Positions 42,013 to 50,805 of a stretch of DNA of 64,000 nt are shown one piece after another; positions within the stretch are counted from its first letter, which is position 1, and every line of letters starts with the position of its first letter. Made by a program: the position numbers and the translations under genes. Source of the stretch: an uncultured Lachnospiraceae bacterium (GTDB lineage: Bacteria; Bacillota; Clostridia; Lachnospirales; Lachnospiraceae); assembly GCA_937965795.1 (NCBI GenBank), contig CALCMD010000083.1, positions 57,040 through 121,039 on the forward strand. The letters run 5' to 3'. Under the pieces are notes generated by a model. It worked only from the letters and a program-made list of their open reading frames with translations. It did not search any database and was not told the origin of the DNA.

Positions 42013-43018
42013 GCTCCCTCTCCTCCCGAACCAGCTTCCTCACAAATGCTCCGTACTCCCCCCACAAAAGCTGCTCTCCCGCATATTCCCCTTTTATCGG
42101 CTCCTCCGGTTCCGGAAGCCTCAGCTCCTTTGTTTTTTCCATCAGCTCTTCATACCCCGCCAGTTTCAGCATCTTTTTATACTGGAGAAGCTTTGCTTTT
42201 GAAACGGCGTCTTTCCATACCGGCATATAGATCGTATCGCAGCTCTTTAAAATATCCAGAAAACCATCCGCCGTTTCATCAAGCTGCAAAAGGATTCTGT
42301 CATACACGCTGTGCCGGCTGATCTCTTCCAGCAGCGTCATCCATTCCTGTACCGTCACGCCCCGAACATCCATCGGCGTCGGGAACGGCGGTATATAATC
42401 CAGCTCTCCCACGCTCTGTACGATTCCCTGTATGCGGTATGTGAAACTTCCCTCTTTCTGTTTTACGAAATACATCAGGTCTGCGAAATCTGCTTCCGGC
42501 TCTTTCCGTAAAAGAAAGGGCAGCCCGGAACATCCTTCCATATTCAGATACAGCGCCCTCCTGTCCCTGGCCAGCGCCTGCCCCAGAGCCAGGGCAAAGG
42601 CAGTCTTTCCTTCCCGCTCTGCCGGGGAATAGATGGCAATCTGACGCAGATCCCGCTTCAAAAATGCCTGAGGAACCGCCCGCTTTTCCGCGCCATAATG
42701 CTTCATCACCTCAGAAATCAGGCGATCGGCCGCCTGATATTTAAAAACACAGGGAAGCGTATTCTCTTCTTCTGTCATTTCCCCTTCCGAAAGAAGCAGG
42801 ATTTTTCCAACCTGGCACCTGCTTACTTCTTCATGCGATACCTGTGCAGAAAGCAGAAGAAGAGAAATCTCATGCTCCCTGGCAAATGCGCAGAGACTCT
42901 TCTCACTGGTAAATGCGAGAACCTCAAAGACAGCCCCCTGTTTCTCCTGCAAATACGCCGTCAGCCGAAGTGCGTAGGATGACTCCGGGTCACAGACTGC
43001 AAAAATGTCCTTTTTCAA
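42005..43018 (-). CDS. TadZ/CpaE-like pilus-locus ATPase-related protein
   Basis: The start is TTG 43018, 6 bases after AGGAGGG; upstream codons lie in the peptidase gene. The 337-residue product has a receiver-like N-terminal half (LKKDIFAVCDPESSYALRLT, and LLLLSAQVSH) and a MinD/ParA-like C-terminal half (IAIYSPAEREGKTAFALALG with a degenerate Walker A reading EREGKTA). TadZ/CpaE proteins place the Tad apparatus at a site in the cell and often have changed ATP-binding loops. It overlaps the prepilin peptidase and TadA genes. The loss of a canonical KGGxGKT loop suggests weak or no ATP hydrolysis. Confidence 0.82.
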   Translation of the reverse strand: MKKDIFAVCDPESSYALRLTAYLQEKQGAVFEVLAFTSEKSLCAFAREHEISLLLLSAQVSHEEVSRCQVGKILLLSEGEMTEEENTLPCVFKYQAADRLISEVMKHYGAEKRAVPQAFLKRDLRQIAIYSPAEREGKTAFALALGQALARDRRALYLNMEGCSGLPFLLRKEPEADFADLMYFVKQKEGSFTYRIQGIVQSVGELDYIPPFPTPMDVRGVTVQEWMTLLEEISRHSVYDRILLQLDETADGFLDILKSCDTIYMPVWKDAVSKAKLLQYKKMLKLAGYEELMEKTKELRLPEPEEPIKGEYAGEQLLWGEYGAFVRKLVREEREHV

Positions 43019-43518
43019 TAAATCCCTCCTATGTGAAACAACACACTGAAAAATACAGGAACCGCAAAACAAAACTCAGCTTCCCGACTCCTCTCATTCC
43101 TATATGGAACCCACTCGCCTGTTTGATAAAATCTGCCGATATAGGCAAAGAAATACAGAAGGCGCTTTTTGAAACTGCGCCGCTTGATAAGTAAAATGAG
43201 GGAGATGACCGCTCCCATCAGAAAAGATACTGCCATGCAGGATAACACCCGCTGTGTCCCAAGAAATCCTCCCGTCACACAGAACAACTTAACGTCACCC
43301 GCCCCAATCATGCGAAACCAGAAAAGTACTGCCAGCAGCAAAAGAGGAACCGTACTGCCTGTGAAAAATATCCAAACCCCTTTCGCCCCGGCTTCTGTAA
43401 GCCAGAACCAGCACGCAATTCCCATTCCGGCCGCAAGCAGCAGATTAGGAATCTTCCCCGACCTGAAATCCCGTATGGCCGCCAGCCCTGTAATGGCCAA
43501 TAAAAACAATTCTTTCAT
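43015..43518 (-). CDS. Prepilin peptidase (A24 family), first gene of the Tad operon
   Basis: The 167-residue protein has the two aspartate motifs AAIRDFRSGKIPNLLLAA and MIGAGDVKLFCVTGGFLG and about six helices. It processes pilin leaders at the membrane. AAAGGCGGTGAAAA precedes the ATG, and a consensus promoter lies about 20 bp further upstream. A second A24 peptidase is encoded at 35656-36120. A 4-bp overlap couples it to the TadZ-like gene. Confidence 0.9.
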   Translation of the reverse strand: MKELFLLAITGLAAIRDFRSGKIPNLLLAAGMGIACWFWLTEAGAKGVWIFFTGSTVPLLLLAVLFWFRMIGAGDVKLFCVTGGFLGTQRVLSCMAVSFLMGAVISLILLIKRRSFKKRLLYFFAYIGRFYQTGEWVPYRNERSREAEFCFAVPVFFSVLFHIGGIY

Positions 43519-43537
43519 TTTTCACCGCCTTTTTCGT

Positions 43538-43566
43538 ATTATAATCCTTAAGTTTCTATTTGTCAA
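43538..43566 (-). promoter_or_regulatory. Consensus promoter of the Tad operon
   Basis: On the minus strand TTGACA and TATAAT are separated by exactly 17 bp; the start near 43531 leaves a leader of about 13 nt before the first ATG. It would drive eleven genes down to about 33.9 kb. Confidence 0.85.
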
Positions 43567-43633
43567 TAGTATGTGACGATACAAATTATATTTATTTCGA
43601 AAAGTCAAAACCTGGAGATTTTTGAAATTATGC

Positions 43634-43663
43634 TTGCCAAACCTGAAAAAAGATATATATAAT
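43634..43663 (+). promoter_or_regulatory. Promoter of the lipoprotein gene
   Basis: TTGCCA and TATAAT are separated by 18 bp, about 35 bp before the ATG at 43698. Confidence 0.65.
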
Positions 43664-43697
43664 AGAAACATAAAAATAAAATACAGGGGGAAAAAAC

Positions 43698-44333
43698 ATG
43701 AAGAAGATCATCAAACTCTTAACCACGGCATTGCTGGTATCTGCAATGCTCCTGACAGGCGGCTGCGGAAAAAAATTCGACGCAACCGGCTATGTAAACT
43801 CTTTCATGAAAATGATCACACAGGGCGACGTCTCCGACTACATGAAGCTTACCGACCAGTCCGAGGAGGAGGCAAAAGGAGACTATCAGAAGATGCTTGA
43901 CGAAATGGCATCCATGCTTGAGAATTTCGGCGCTTCTGAAGAAGTGCAGAACAAGGTCACGGACGCTTTCATTGCTCTTCTGGCAAAAGCAAAATATACC
44001 GTGCATGACGCTGTAGAAGTCGATGGCGGTTTTGACGTTGACGTGGAGATCGAACCGATTCAGGGAGTTTATGACGGCATGATGGAAGAGCTTCAGAATG
44101 AAGCGATGGATGCGGTGTCTTCAAACGAAATCACGACAGATGAAATTTATGACTGGCTGTTTACAAAGATGGCTGACAAAATGACCGAAAAGCTGGATTC
44201 CATTACTTATGGAACACCGGAAACCGTAACGGTGCATCTGGAGAAAAACGGAAATGTCTACGAGATCAAAGACGATTCTGCCACCGGTGAGAAAATCGGC
44301 CAGCTTCTGATTGACCAGTCCGCACTTAATTAG
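43698..44333 (+). CDS. Predicted lipoprotein of unknown function
   Basis: The 211-residue protein starts MKKIIKLLTTALLVSAMLLT and continues GGCGKK, a lipobox (L-T-G-G-C) with Cys24 as lipid site. The mature part is acidic and helical (GYVNSFMKMITQGDVSDYMK, DYQKMLDEMASMLENF) followed by a beta-rich end (ETVTVHLEKNGNVYEIKDD). It recalls Clostridia lipoproteins of the DUF5105 kind, but this is not certain. It would sit on the outer face of the membrane. AGGGGGAAAAAAC precedes the ATG, and a terminator follows, so it is a single-gene unit. Confidence 0.8.
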   Translation: MKKIIKLLTTALLVSAMLLTGGCGKKFDATGYVNSFMKMITQGDVSDYMKLTDQSEEEAKGDYQKMLDEMASMLENFGASEEVQNKVTDAFIALLAKAKYTVHDAVEVDGGFDVDVEIEPIQGVYDGMMEELQNEAMDAVSSNEITTDEIYDWLFTKMADKMTEKLDSITYGTPETVTVHLEKNGNVYEIKDDSATGEKIGQLLIDQSALN

Positions 44334-44353
44334 GTTATCTTTTAACCCAGAAA

Positions 44354-44386
44354 AGAACTTCTGTGAAAACGGAAGTTCTTTTTTTA
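44354..44386 (+). terminator. Terminator after the lipoprotein gene
   Basis: AGAACTTC pairs with GAAGTTCT around a 10-nt loop, followed by seven T. Confidence 0.88.
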
Positions 44387-44390
44387 TTAT

Positions 44391-44419
44391 TTGACATACG
44401 GCTCCTGATTGTTTATACT
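44391..44419 (+). promoter_or_regulatory. Promoter of mecA
   Basis: TTGACA and TATACT are separated by 17 bp; the start near 44426 leaves about 44 nt of leader. Confidence 0.78.
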
Positions 44420-44469
44420 AGACGTAAACTCCGGAAATATGGTAGAGAGATAGGATGTGATTAGACGAT

Positions 44470-45225
44470 ATGAAGATAGAAAAAATCAGCGATAACCAGA
44501 TACGCTGTACGCTCACAAAAGAAGATCTCGCAACCCGCCATCTGAAGATCAGCGAGCTTGCCTACGGGACGGAAAAAGCAAAATCTCTTTTTCGGGATAT
44601 GATGCAGCAGGCTGCCTATGAATTCGGCTTTGAAGCCAACGATATTCCGCTGATGATCGAGGCTATTCCACTTCCTTCTGAATCACTGGTTCTGATCATT
44701 ACCAAAGTGGAAGATCCTGAAGAACTGGATACCCGGTTTGCCAAGTTTGCACCTTTTACGGGCAAAAATGGCGCAAAGCACAGCAATTCTCCCATATCTT
44801 CCCCGATCGAGGGCGCCGATGATATTCTTGGACTCTTTAACAAGATTCGGGAAGCGCACAAACAGGCTGTGGAAAAACAGGCTCCTGCAAAGCCCTCGCC
44901 CGAAGACGCCGCAAAAGCGCCGGTCAATCTGACGAGGCTTTATAAATTTGACCGCCTGGACACGGTAATCCTGGCCGCAGGAATTCTTGGCCCCATCTAT
45001 CACGGAGAGAATTCCCTTTACAAAGACGCCGGTTCAAAAGAATACCACCTGTTGATCAGCAAATCTGACCACAGCCCGGAAGAATTCAATAAAATCTGCA
45101 ATATCCTCTCAGAATACGGCAGAGGATTCAAGTTTTCATCCGGAATGGACGCCTTTTATGCCGAGCACATGGAATGTCTGGTATCCCAAAAAGCGATTCA
45201 GAAGCTATCCGGCCTTTCACAGTAA
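44470..45225 (+). CDS. mecA: MecA-family ClpC adaptor protein
   Basis: The 251-residue protein starts MKIEKISDNQIRCTLTKEDL, the N-terminal substrate-binding domain of MecA. A Pro/Ala-rich linker (about 100-155) follows, then a C-terminal domain with YKFDRLDTVILAAGILGPIY, NSLYKDAGSKEYHLLI and ILSEYGRGFKFS that binds ClpC. MecA delivers proteins such as ComK to ClpCP in Bacillus; the substrate set in Lachnospiraceae is not known. The gene has its own promoter and terminator. Confidence 0.92.
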   Translation: MKIEKISDNQIRCTLTKEDLATRHLKISELAYGTEKAKSLFRDMMQQAAYEFGFEANDIPLMIEAIPLPSESLVLIITKVEDPEELDTRFAKFAPFTGKNGAKHSNSPISSPIEGADDILGLFNKIREAHKQAVEKQAPAKPSPEDAAKAPVNLTRLYKFDRLDTVILAAGILGPIYHGENSLYKDAGSKEYHLLISKSDHSPEEFNKICNILSEYGRGFKFSSGMDAFYAEHMECLVSQKAIQKLSGLSQ

Positions 45226-45233
45226 AATACGAA

Positions 45234-45262
45234 CGCCCCGCAGTCTGCGGGGCGCTTCTTTA
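45234..45262. terminator. Shared terminator between mecA and the DUF1858 gene
   Basis: CGCCCCGCA pairs with TGCGGGGCG around GTC, followed by CTTCTTT on the plus strand. It ends mecA and touches the convergent DUF1858 gene stop. Confidence 0.8.
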
Positions 45263-45469
45263 TGCCTGTTTACTTTCCACAAAAGCGTTTACTCTGGCTA
45301 CCAGCACGTCCGGGTCAATCCCGTGTACGATTGCAGCCTCTTCCAGACTCTCCGCCTGTGCGGAAGGGCATCCCACACAGTGCATTCCGCCTGCTACCAA
45401 AACGCCTGCCATCTCCGGGTCCATTCTCAGCAGATCGCCGATAATCATATCCTTTGTCACTTTTGTCAT
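45260..45469 (-). CDS. DUF1858-family small protein
   Basis: The 69-residue protein starts MTKVTKDMIIGDLLRMDPEM and has the family's centre VLVAGGMHCVGCPSAQAESL with a Cys-x-x-Cys, then EEAAIVHGIDPDVLVARVNA. DUF1858 proteins are small helical proteins in anaerobes, likely redox- or metal-related through the two Cys. An AAGGAGGACAAATCC site precedes the ATG. No operon partner is present. Confidence 0.92.
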   Translation of the reverse strand: MTKVTKDMIIGDLLRMDPEMAGVLVAGGMHCVGCPSAQAESLEEAAIVHGIDPDVLVARVNAFVESKQA

Positions 45470-45513
45470 GGATTTGTCCTCCTTATCGTCCCATTTATCC
45501 TCGTCATTTCAGA

Positions 45514-45700
45514 ATGCCATACGGATTGCTCCGCACTTCGTGCCTTCCTCAATCCTGGCATCATCATGATATTGAGGTCAAAAGATGCCATACGGATTGC
45601 TCCGCACTTCGCGCTTCCTCAACCCTGCCAACATCATTACATTGAGGTCAAAAGATGCCATACGGATTGCTCCGCACTTCGTGCTTCCTCAATCCTGCCC
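45514..45700 (+). repeat. Three tandem REP-like palindromic repeats, 70-71 bp period
   Basis: Units start at 45514, 45585 and 45655 with ATGCCATACGGATTGCTCCG, each followed by CACTTCG and an inverted CAATCC (or CAACCC) and, in the first, TGGCAT. They are joined by ATTGAGGTCAAAAG. Related copies are at 23225-23273 and 33740-33778. They lie in the 426-bp gap between the DUF1858 and GH20 genes. Confidence 0.85.
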
Positions 45701-45835
45701 CAAATTCGGATATCGTGAGGCTTACGCCCCACTTTTATCCTCATTTGGGGGCGGCTCATAAAGTCAATCTTCCACTTATGTGCGAGCACAACGTGGAATC
45801 TGACTTTTGAGCCTGGCATCATTATAATACGGTTT
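45701..45835. repeat. Nested palindromes following the REP-like tandem
   Basis: CCCCAAAT pairs with ATTTGGGG, and GGCTCATAAAGTCA with TTCCAC pairs with GTGGAA and TGACTTTTGAGCC. The end (CTGGCATCAT) recalls the end of the REP-like unit, so this may be an insert inside a fourth unit. Confidence 0.65.
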
Positions 45836-45841
45836 CAGGAA

Positions 45842-45887
45842 ATGTGCAAGGCTTCCTTCCTGTAGAAGAAAGCCGCCCTGCACATGC
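45842..45887 (-). terminator. Hairpin after the GH20 gene
   Basis: ATGTGCA with inner GGC/AGCC and GGAAG/CTTC pairs forms a long imperfect stem closing at TGCACAT, about 10 bp after the GH20 stop codon. The T tract is short, so activity as terminator is uncertain. Confidence 0.5.
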
Positions 45888-45895
45888 TTTTTCTC

Positions 45896-48800
45896 TTATT
45901 TTATCTTAACCGCTTTCTTCGCAGCTTTCATAGGGCTGTATTTCTTCGCCGATACCGTGACGATCTTATATGAATAAGTCTTTCCTTTTTTCACCTTTTT
46001 ATCACGCCAGGAAACTGCTTTTTTCACCGTTGCGGCCTTTTTCCATTTCCCGTTTTTGCCCTCTGCCCGGTAAATCATGTAAGAGGCGGCCCCTTTCACT
46101 TTCTTCCACTTCACCAGAACGGCCTTTTTCCCTTTTTCCTGAACGGCGGTCGCCTTTGCCGTCGCCTTTGGAAGCTTGACGCTCTTTGCGCTGCCGGCCG
46201 GGCTGTCCGTGTAAAGTTCTGGATTTCCGGTCATCGCTATTACATAGTAGGAAACATTCTTTCCGCCCACCGGAGCCGTATCGTATGCCGTCGTTCCCGT
46301 AACCGGGGCCCCCACTTTTACAGCCTTGCTTCCCACTTTCCGGTAAAGCTGATAGGATGCGGCATTTGCAGAGGCTTTCCATGTTACCTTGACCTTTGTT
46401 GCCGTGCTCTTTACCGCGCTTACCGCCGGTGCGGCAAGCGGTACCGCCTTCTTTTCCGGAACGACCGGTTTGTCGATTTTTATTTTTACAAGCGCCTGCT
46501 TTGCAGCCTTCAGTGCATCAATCCGTGCATCTAATTCCTGTATGGAGATATTTGCCGGCGCATTCCTGACTGCATCGTACGCTTTCTGATATACGCTCCA
46601 GCTTGCCGCCTCATAAAGGCTCTGATTCGAAAGGATTTCAGCTTCTCCCGCAAGAACCTCCGCCTTTTTCTCTCCTGCCGCAAGCGCCCCGATCGCTGCC
46701 TCCACTTCTTCCTGCCCTGCCAGCACATCTCCAAGAACTGCTTTTGCGAATACATAGCTCTCATACTGGGCGTCCGCATTTTCCCAACTGATTTTGTATG
46801 CCGTAAGCTTCCTTCTGGTGCGCTCACAAACATCTTTCAGTCCGTCCTTATCTACCGGGCCATATACCCGGATTTCAAAGATTCCGTACTCCGAAGCGCC
46901 AGATTTGCACTGGACGCCCTGCATTTTCACATAACGCGCCGTCACTGCGTCAAAGGTATCCGTGGTAAGCGCATTCACATTTCCTGTTACGGACTTCACA
47001 TCTGTCCAGGTCTTTCCATCGTCTGATACCTGGATTTTATAAGAAGCGGCATATCGGTTTGCCTCCCAGTCGATCACAACCTTCTGAATCGTTCTGGCCT
47101 GTCCCAGATCCACCATCAGGAAGTCATTCGCATTGTTTGAAGAATTCCATCTGGATGTATTATTTACCGAAACTCCCGTGGCGCCCGTCACATGTCCATC
47201 GCCGTCTGTCGCTTTCCATGCAGGATAAAGCTTCAGAAGATCACTGGAGTACGTTGAATTTGCATTATCCGCATAGGCATTCTGATTTCTTGCCACGTCT
47301 GCCTCTGCGACGCCGGAAGCATCCGCTGCCATTTCTTCTGCTGTCAGCGCTTTTTTATAAGCCTTTATGTTACCCAGATAACCGGAAAAGTCCTTTCCGA
47401 TTATATTCAGCGGAAATACAAAGGTCGTCTGGTAGTTATTGTCCGCATCCGTCCAGTTTTGATTGTCTCTGTTTCCTCCGTTGTCCGTATCGCGGGCCGC
47501 CGGATAAAGAATCTTCTGGAATTCCCCGTCTACATAAAGTTTTGTAGTCTCATAGGTTCCCACGATCGTAATCTTATGTAACCCGCCGCTTCCCACCGTA
47601 TAATCAAAGGACTGCGAATAACAGCTCCGGTTCAGGCTCAGACTTCCATTCATCCCCGCAATCTGTAATCTTCCGTCATAGCCCGAAAACAGGGAGGATT
47701 CCTTCGTATTGCTCTCTGTCCCATCCAGATAGACGTCAAAGCTCATGGTATACGGATAGCCGAGACTTTGCAGCGGCGTCGTAATCGTGGTACTGCCGTC
47801 AAATTTCAGCATGTATTCACCGGACTTCACTTCCACACTGCCATTTGTAATCGTTCCGTGGTAACCGTTTCCGCTGGCGTCATAAATCGTCGTTTCATCC
47901 TTTGACACATTTTCAAAATCGTAATCCAGCACAACATTTGTCATGCTGTCGACGTCATTTTCCACCTCCGTACCCGGCCCTTCTCTCAGATTGTCAAAGG
48001 TCTGCTCATAGGCAAGGAAGGTATCTTCTGCTTTCTGTCCGCCCCAGGTCTTTTCCCCGACCATCGCACAGAGCCTTAAATATCTCTCATGAAGATCCGC
48101 CTCCGTAGTTCCCGAACGGTTGCTGTCACCCCAGAGGGCTGCCTTCGCTCCAAGCAGAAGCGGTTCGCCCTTATCTGCCCGGATACTGTTGCTGAAAACC
48201 GTCGGGTCCCAGTTATAGAAAAGATATTCCTCATTTGGCATGTCCTTGTGGTAACGTCCCGGTGTGGTATAAAGATACGGCTGCGGAACGTTGATCACGC
48301 GGAATCCCTCATTCATTCTTGCCTTTGGGTCATCCTCTGTTCCCACGTTCCATTCATCCAGAATAATATCTCTGTTTACACCAGAGCTTCCGCCCATCAG
48401 CTTCAGGCCGCCCCACATGCGGACTTCTTTTCCATATTTTTCACCAATCAGATCATACATGAAGTTCATATAACGTCGGAACGCCGACTGGTTCGCTGCT
48501 GTATTGTCCCAGTATTCATCGACCCCGGCGCTGACGGCAGCCGCAGTAAAGACCGGATCGTCCCCGCCCAGATATTCGTCAAACAGGGCTGTCATGAAAA
48601 TCTTCGCATGAATGGCATTCTGTCTGGTCGCCTCGTCCGTGCTCTGATCATCAATTGCCAGCAGTTCAAAATTTCTCGGATGATGAATATAGAAATTCTT
48701 TTTCACATTTCCACTGGCGTCCAGATACTCGTCCCTGTTCAGGTATCCATGCTCTGTCAGGGATGTGATGACTTCCTTCTGATTGGCATACACATATTTC

Positions 48801-50548
48801 GTATACGGTGCGGAGTGTCCCGGCGTATCCAGCTCAGCCACCACCTGGACGCCCCTCGCCTCTGCCATCTTCTCCAGATTTTTAAATTCTTCTTTCGTAT
48901 AGTACAGCTCTCCGCCCGTTCCCGTGTGCGTGCTGTAGTAGTAATCGTAACGTCCGGGATTATCCCCTTCCCGTTCAAACTTGGAATTCTGTGTCGCCAG
49001 AGACGGGAAAAAATCCGACCAGAGCCTGTGCGACGCCTCCGTGATCTCCCAGTCCGCATAATTCGCGGAATTTCTCGGCGTGGACCACTGGCAGTCGTTC
49101 AGATGCACCTGCATCTCGTTTAACTTATACCATTTCAGAATCTTCGTATAATCCTCCATAAACGGCATTCTGGTCGGGATGCGGGCAACGTCAAAATTAA
49201 TGCCTCTTACCGCGTACAGCGGATAGTCGCGAATCACGCCCTTCGGTACGCTCTGATGCTTTGCATCCTGATACAGAATCTGCTCTACCGTGACCGTTCC
49301 ATAAAGTACACCCGTCCTGTCCGCAGACGCAATGTGGATTCCATTGTCGTCCGCCTTCAAAAGATAGCCTTCCTTTCCTGTCCCGTATACGTCGTCTGTC
49401 AGGGATTCCAGGTAAATATCGTCGGAATCATGCTCTGTACCTGCCTTCACCTTCGGGGTAAAACCGCAGATTTCCGTCAAATCCTCCTGCATTTCCTGCG
49501 CGACTTGGGCCAGCCCCAGATTTGCCGCATCGTGATATACGATTTCCGTATTCTCACTGATCACGACGTCTCCTTCATAGCCGTACCATTCCTGAATCGT
49601 GGGCAGCACCTTCGGCTTTTCATTCGGCCTTGCCACCGTCGGAAATAATTCCGGAAACTGACTGGTATTATCCTTTACCGTCACAGAAACATTCTTTTTT
49701 GCCGTATCACCCGCATTGGACTTGTTCGTCGCCTGAACGATCACATTCATCGTACGGTCGCCGATGCGAAGCGGCGACAGGGTTCCGTCATCCCCGATCA
49801 CTCTGTCCACTTCACTGCCATAAACCTTTACCTCATACCCCTCCGGCGCCCGTGAAATCTCAAAAGAAGTATCCGCCGGCTCTACCACCGTAGGAACCAC
49901 GGCGATATTTAACGCCTCCTGCGCATTGCCCGCGGTACTGACAGCCCCTGTCTGGGTTCCATAAATTTCAATTTCCCGGACGGATACGGAATTTCCGCCC
50001 GCACGGTCGTTCACTTTTTCAAAATAGAATCTCACGTACCTTTTTAAGGAAGCATTCGTCATTTCTGCCGCCTGAATGTCATCGGTAACGGCATTGTCGT
50101 CGCTGCTGGCCCGGCCGGAGACGGTATATACGTCTGTCCAACTGTTCTCTGCCCCGGTATCGCTGGTCTGAATCCTGTACTGCGTGCTCCATACTTTCAG
50201 ATGGTACACGATCTTAATGCTTTCCACCACTGTCTCGTTCGCACCCAGATCGATCATCAGCCACTGCGGCGTATGCACGGCGTCGCTCTGGCTGTTTCGC
50301 ATTTTCGGAGCTGACCAGCGGCTGTTCTCCGACGCCTCGCCATCCACAGCCTTATCTGGTGTACAGTTATCCGCGCCGCTTTCCACGCCGGAAGCCGTAA
50401 CCGTTTTATTTCTGGCCACGTTTTCAGCAGCCGCCAGGACCTTCGAGACGCCGTTTCCCGGCCAGACAAATCCCGGCGCAAATGCGCCCTGGCACAGCAT
50501 TCCAAAAGCCAGTACCCCTGCGAGAATACATTTTTTTGCTTTCATCAT
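45896..50548 (-). CDS. Large secreted GH20 beta-N-acetylhexosaminidase/lacto-N-biosidase-like enzyme
   Basis: ATG 50548 (or the next ATG, 50545) follows GGGGGAAAGGA and gives about 1550 residues; 51 upstream codons are discarded. In order: signal peptide (to about 40), a discoidin/F5-8C domain (about 40-195), an Ig-like linker, the GH20 N-terminal domain (about 300-430), the GH20 barrel (about 430-880), a LamG-like domain with YDFENVSKDETTIYDASGNG, a second discoidin domain, a helical FIVAR-like stretch and FN3-like repeats ending in KKAVKIK. The catalytic Asp-Glu pair is in AGVDEYWDN (about 677-678); N-acetyl-sugar hydrolysis by substrate-assisted catalysis follows from the family. No sortase signal. 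It should act on host or milk glycans outside the cell. Confidence 0.9.
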   Translation of the reverse strand: MMKAKKCILAGVLAFGMLCQGAFAPGFVWPGNGVSKVLAAAENVARNKTVTASGVESGADNCTPDKAVDGEASENSRWSAPKMRNSQSDAVHTPQWLMIDLGANETVVESIKIVYHLKVWSTQYRIQTSDTGAENSWTDVYTVSGRASSDDNAVTDDIQAAEMTNASLKRYVRFYFEKVNDRAGGNSVSVREIEIYGTQTGAVSTAGNAQEALNIAVVPTVVEPADTSFEISRAPEGYEVKVYGSEVDRVIGDDGTLSPLRIGDRTMNVIVQATNKSNAGDTAKKNVSVTVKDNTSQFPELFPTVARPNEKPKVLPTIQEWYGYEGDVVISENTEIVYHDAANLGLAQVAQEMQEDLTEICGFTPKVKAGTEHDSDDIYLESLTDDVYGTGKEGYLLKADDNGIHIASADRTGVLYGTVTVEQILYQDAKHQSVPKGVIRDYPLYAVRGINFDVARIPTRMPFMEDYTKILKWYKLNEMQVHLNDCQWSTPRNSANYADWEITEASHRLWSDFFPSLATQNSKFEREGDNPGRYDYYYSTHTGTGGELYYTKEEFKNLEKMAEARGVQVVAELDTPGHSAPYTKYVYANQKEVITSLTEHGYLNRDEYLDASGNVKKNFYIHHPRNFELLAIDDQSTDEATRQNAIHAKIFMTALFDEYLGGDDPVFTAAAVSAGVDEYWDNTAANQSAFRRYMNFMYDLIGEKYGKEVRMWGGLKLMGGSSGVNRDIILDEWNVGTEDDPKARMNEGFRVINVPQPYLYTTPGRYHKDMPNEEYLFYNWDPTVFSNSIRADKGEPLLLGAKAALWGDSNRSGTTEADLHERYLRLCAMVGEKTWGGQKAEDTFLAYEQTFDNLREGPGTEVENDVDSMTNVVLDYDFENVSKDETTIYDASGNGYHGTITNGSVEVKSGEYMLKFDGSTTITTPLQSLGYPYTMSFDVYLDGTESNTKESSLFSGYDGRLQIAGMNGSLSLNRSCYSQSFDYTVGSGGLHKITIVGTYETTKLYVDGEFQKILYPAARDTDNGGNRDNQNWTDADNNYQTTFVFPLNIIGKDFSGYLGNIKAYKKALTAEEMAADASGVAEADVARNQNAYADNANSTYSSDLLKLYPAWKATDGDGHVTGATGVSVNNTSRWNSSNNANDFLMVDLGQARTIQKVVIDWEANRYAASYKIQVSDDGKTWTDVKSVTGNVNALTTDTFDAVTARYVKMQGVQCKSGASEYGIFEIRVYGPVDKDGLKDVCERTRRKLTAYKISWENADAQYESYVFAKAVLGDVLAGQEEVEAAIGALAAGEKKAEVLAGEAEILSNQSLYEAASWSVYQKAYDAVRNAPANISIQELDARIDALKAAKQALVKIKIDKPVVPEKKAVPLAAPAVSAVKSTATKVKVTWKASANAASYQLYRKVGSKAVKVGAPVTGTTAYDTAPVGGKNVSYYVIAMTGNPELYTDSPAGSAKSVKLPKATAKATAVQEKGKKAVLVKWKKVKGAASYMIYRAEGKNGKWKKAATVKKAVSWRDKKVKKGKTYSYKIVTVSAKKYSPMKAAKKAVKIK

Positions 50549-50643
50549 TTCCTTTCCCCCGTTTTCTTCGTTTGTTTTATTGTATTCTTTCTTCTTATTG
50601 TATCTGAATCCGGTTATTTTGTACAGGAAAATTTCAAGTCTGG

Positions 50644-50697
50644 CTGCCAAATGGCAGTTACTGTTCACATTGTTCACAGTAACAAATGGTAACCATT
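50644..50697. promoter_or_regulatory. Three adjacent palindromes between GH20 and ferredoxin genes
   Basis: In a row: CTGCCA-AA-TGGCAG (50644-50657), GTTACTGT-N11-ACAGTAAC (50657-50683) and AATGGT-A-ACCATT (50685-50697). A possible leftward promoter (TGTACA, 17 bp, TACAAT) lies just beyond, toward the GH20 gene. These look like sites for one or more regulators of the hexosaminidase gene. Confidence 0.6.
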
Positions 50698-50805
50698 CCA
50701 TATATTTTCATAAGATTTGTCTTGTATAATAACATAAAATGTATTAAAATAAAGCAAAGACCTGAGCATCAGGCCAGAATCGAACGATATAAGGAGGATA
50801 CTATT

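Noticed and set aside
45514..45700. Possible CRISPR array
   Set aside because: The 70-71-bp units are repeated in full, including the parts between palindromes, so there are no unique spacers; each unit is a palindrome between genes.
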